A stretch of 5,901 nt of DNA from Sutterella sp. (GTDB lineage Bacteria > Pseudomonadota > Gammaproteobacteria > Burkholderiales > Burkholderiaceae_F), in the NCBI GenBank assembly GCA_003543795.1, contig DNBE01000090.1:1-5901 (forward strand). Direction: 5' to 3'. Positions 5,120 to 5,901 of the stretch are shown here, piece after piece. The notes beneath the pieces are model-generated. The model saw only the letters and a program-made list of their open reading frames with translations, was not told where the DNA came from and made no database searches. The stretch's first letter is position 1, and each line of letters starts with the position of its first letter. A program made the translations under genes and the position numbers.

Positions 5120-5901
5120 ATGAATCTTTTTTTTGAGGAAGACGGCGCTTTTAAAGTCGGTAGTGTCTTAAGCCAAGCCGGAAACGCTTACCAAGTCGAG
5201 CTACCGACGGGAAAGCGTACGAAGGTCAAAGGCGGGCACGTCTTTTTATCCTTTGAGGCACCGGCGGTCTCTCAATTTTTAGAGACCGCTAAAGCCCAAA
5301 GCGCCGAAATCGATCCCGACTTTCTTTGGGAGACGCTCGAAGACACCGAATCGGGCTTTGAGGAAATCGCGGTGAATTACTTCGGAGACGGAGCAACCCC
5401 CGTTGAAAAAGCGGCGATTTTGTTAGCCCTTCACGCCAACCCCGTTTATTTTCATAGGAAAGGCCGCGGGATTTATAAACGCGCGCCTGCCGATATTTTG
5501 GCAGCCGCCAAACTCGCGTTAGAAAAACGCCGTAAGCTCGAAGAAGAAAAAGCGAGTTGGGTCGCCTCCATGGTTAACGACGGGGTTGTACCTGAAGCGA
5601 TTGCCCAAAACGCGATTTTGCTTTTAACGAATCCCGACAAGAATTCGATTGCCTATAAGGCCCTCATCGAAGCCTCCGATAAGATGCGCCTTTCGCCTTT
5701 GGCGCTCTTTATTCAATTGGGAGCGATTAAAAGCGCCTACGATTGGCTCACGAGATCTTTTTACGCGAAATATTTTCCTTCGGGGCTCGGGTTTTCGGCG
5801 AAGCTTCCCGAACCCGATTTAAGTCCTTTTGCGTCTTACCCTTTAGCGTCCGTTAAAGCCTTTTCAATTGACAATCTCGAGACGACCGAAATCGACGATG
5901 C
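5120..5901 (+). CDS. rnb: RNase II/VacB-family 3'-5' exoribonuclease, N-terminal part
   Basis: The frame is open from ATG 5120 to the right edge: 260 codons plus two bases, no stop. The start MNLFFEEDGAFKVGSVLS followed by a Lys-rich PTGKRTKVKGGHV segment is what I recall for the N-terminal domain of the betaproteobacterial RNase II-like protein. A charged helical stretch lies at about 127-145. The last visible residues, VKAFSIDNLETTEIDDA (245-261), are the start of the RNB catalytic domain; D251, D259 and D260 match the metal-binding aspartates of E. coli RNase II (D201, D209, D210), while E257 sits where E. coli has D207. About 250 residues precede the catalytic block, longer than the roughly 200 of E. 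coli RNase II. It would degrade single-stranded RNA from the 3' end. It begins 3 bases after the yqiA stop with no clear ribosome site, suggesting coupling. The gene symbol is tentative because rnb and rnr-like names are mixed in this group. Confidence 0.9.
   Translation, partial: MNLFFEEDGAFKVGSVLSQAGNAYQVELPTGKRTKVKGGHVFLSFEAPAVSQFLETAKAQSAEIDPDFLWETLEDTESGFEEIAVNYFGDGATPVEKAAILLALHANPVYFHRKGRGIYKRAPADILAAAKLALEKRRKLEEEKASWVASMVNDGVVPEAIAQNAILLLTNPDKNSIAYKALIEASDKMRLSPLALFIQLGAIKSAYDWLTRSFYAKYFPSGLGFSAKLPEPDLSPFASYPLASVKAFSIDNLETTEIDD
5264..5289 (+). repeat. Perfect 9-bp inverted repeat early in the RNase gene
   Basis: GCGGTCTCT (5264-5272) and AGAGACCGC (5281-5289) are exact reverse complements across an 8-base loop; G5263 and T5290 could add a G-U pair in RNA. 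It lies about 145 bases into the coding sequence, over the codons for AVSQFLETA. It could form a stable hairpin in the mRNA. A regulatory role is inference only. Confidence 0.65.

Overview
This window looks like core chromosome of a betaproteobacterium. The gene order supports that: accB-accC-prmA followed by a zinc-ribbon protein of the DUF3426/MJ0042 type on one arm, and mpl-yqiA-RNase II on the other. From memory, both blocks are typical of Burkholderiales. Base composition is intermediate rather than very GC-rich, with AT-rich intergenic DNA, so a host-associated, reduced-GC member (for example Sutterellaceae) is a plausible but unproven guess. All six genes read as intact or cut only by the window edge. 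No mobile element, CRISPR array, tRNA or rRNA is visible.

Left arm, minus strand, transcribed right to left from about 3050: accB (biotin carboxyl carrier protein), accC (biotin carboxylase), prmA (ribosomal protein L11 methyltransferase) and the start of a zinc-ribbon protein that runs off the left edge. Gaps are 3, 12 and 3 bases, so this is almost certainly one operon. AccB and AccC form half of acetyl-CoA carboxylase, the committed step of fatty acid synthesis; PrmA modifies the ribosome. The operon would link membrane lipid supply to translation and growth.

Centre, 2969-3215: a 247-base divergent intergenic region. It holds a good candidate promoter for accBC, a pair of imperfect 15-bp direct repeats exactly 21 bp apart lying over that promoter, a weaker candidate promoter for mpl, and a short stem-loop followed by a T-rich run about 20 bases before the mpl start.

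Right arm, plus strand: mpl (peptidoglycan recycling ligase), yqiA (small alpha/beta-hydrolase esterase) and the first 260 codons of an RNase II/VacB-type exoribonuclease that runs off the right edge exactly at its catalytic aspartate cluster. Gaps are 5 and 3 bases, so this is a second tight operon.

I did not find a convincing undescribed system. The things most worth a second look are structural: the operator-like 21-bp repeats, the mpl leader stem-loop, a perfect 11-bp inverted repeat inside prmA, a 9-bp one early in the RNase gene, and the recurrent TAA-NNN-ATG junctions that leave neighbouring genes in the same frame.
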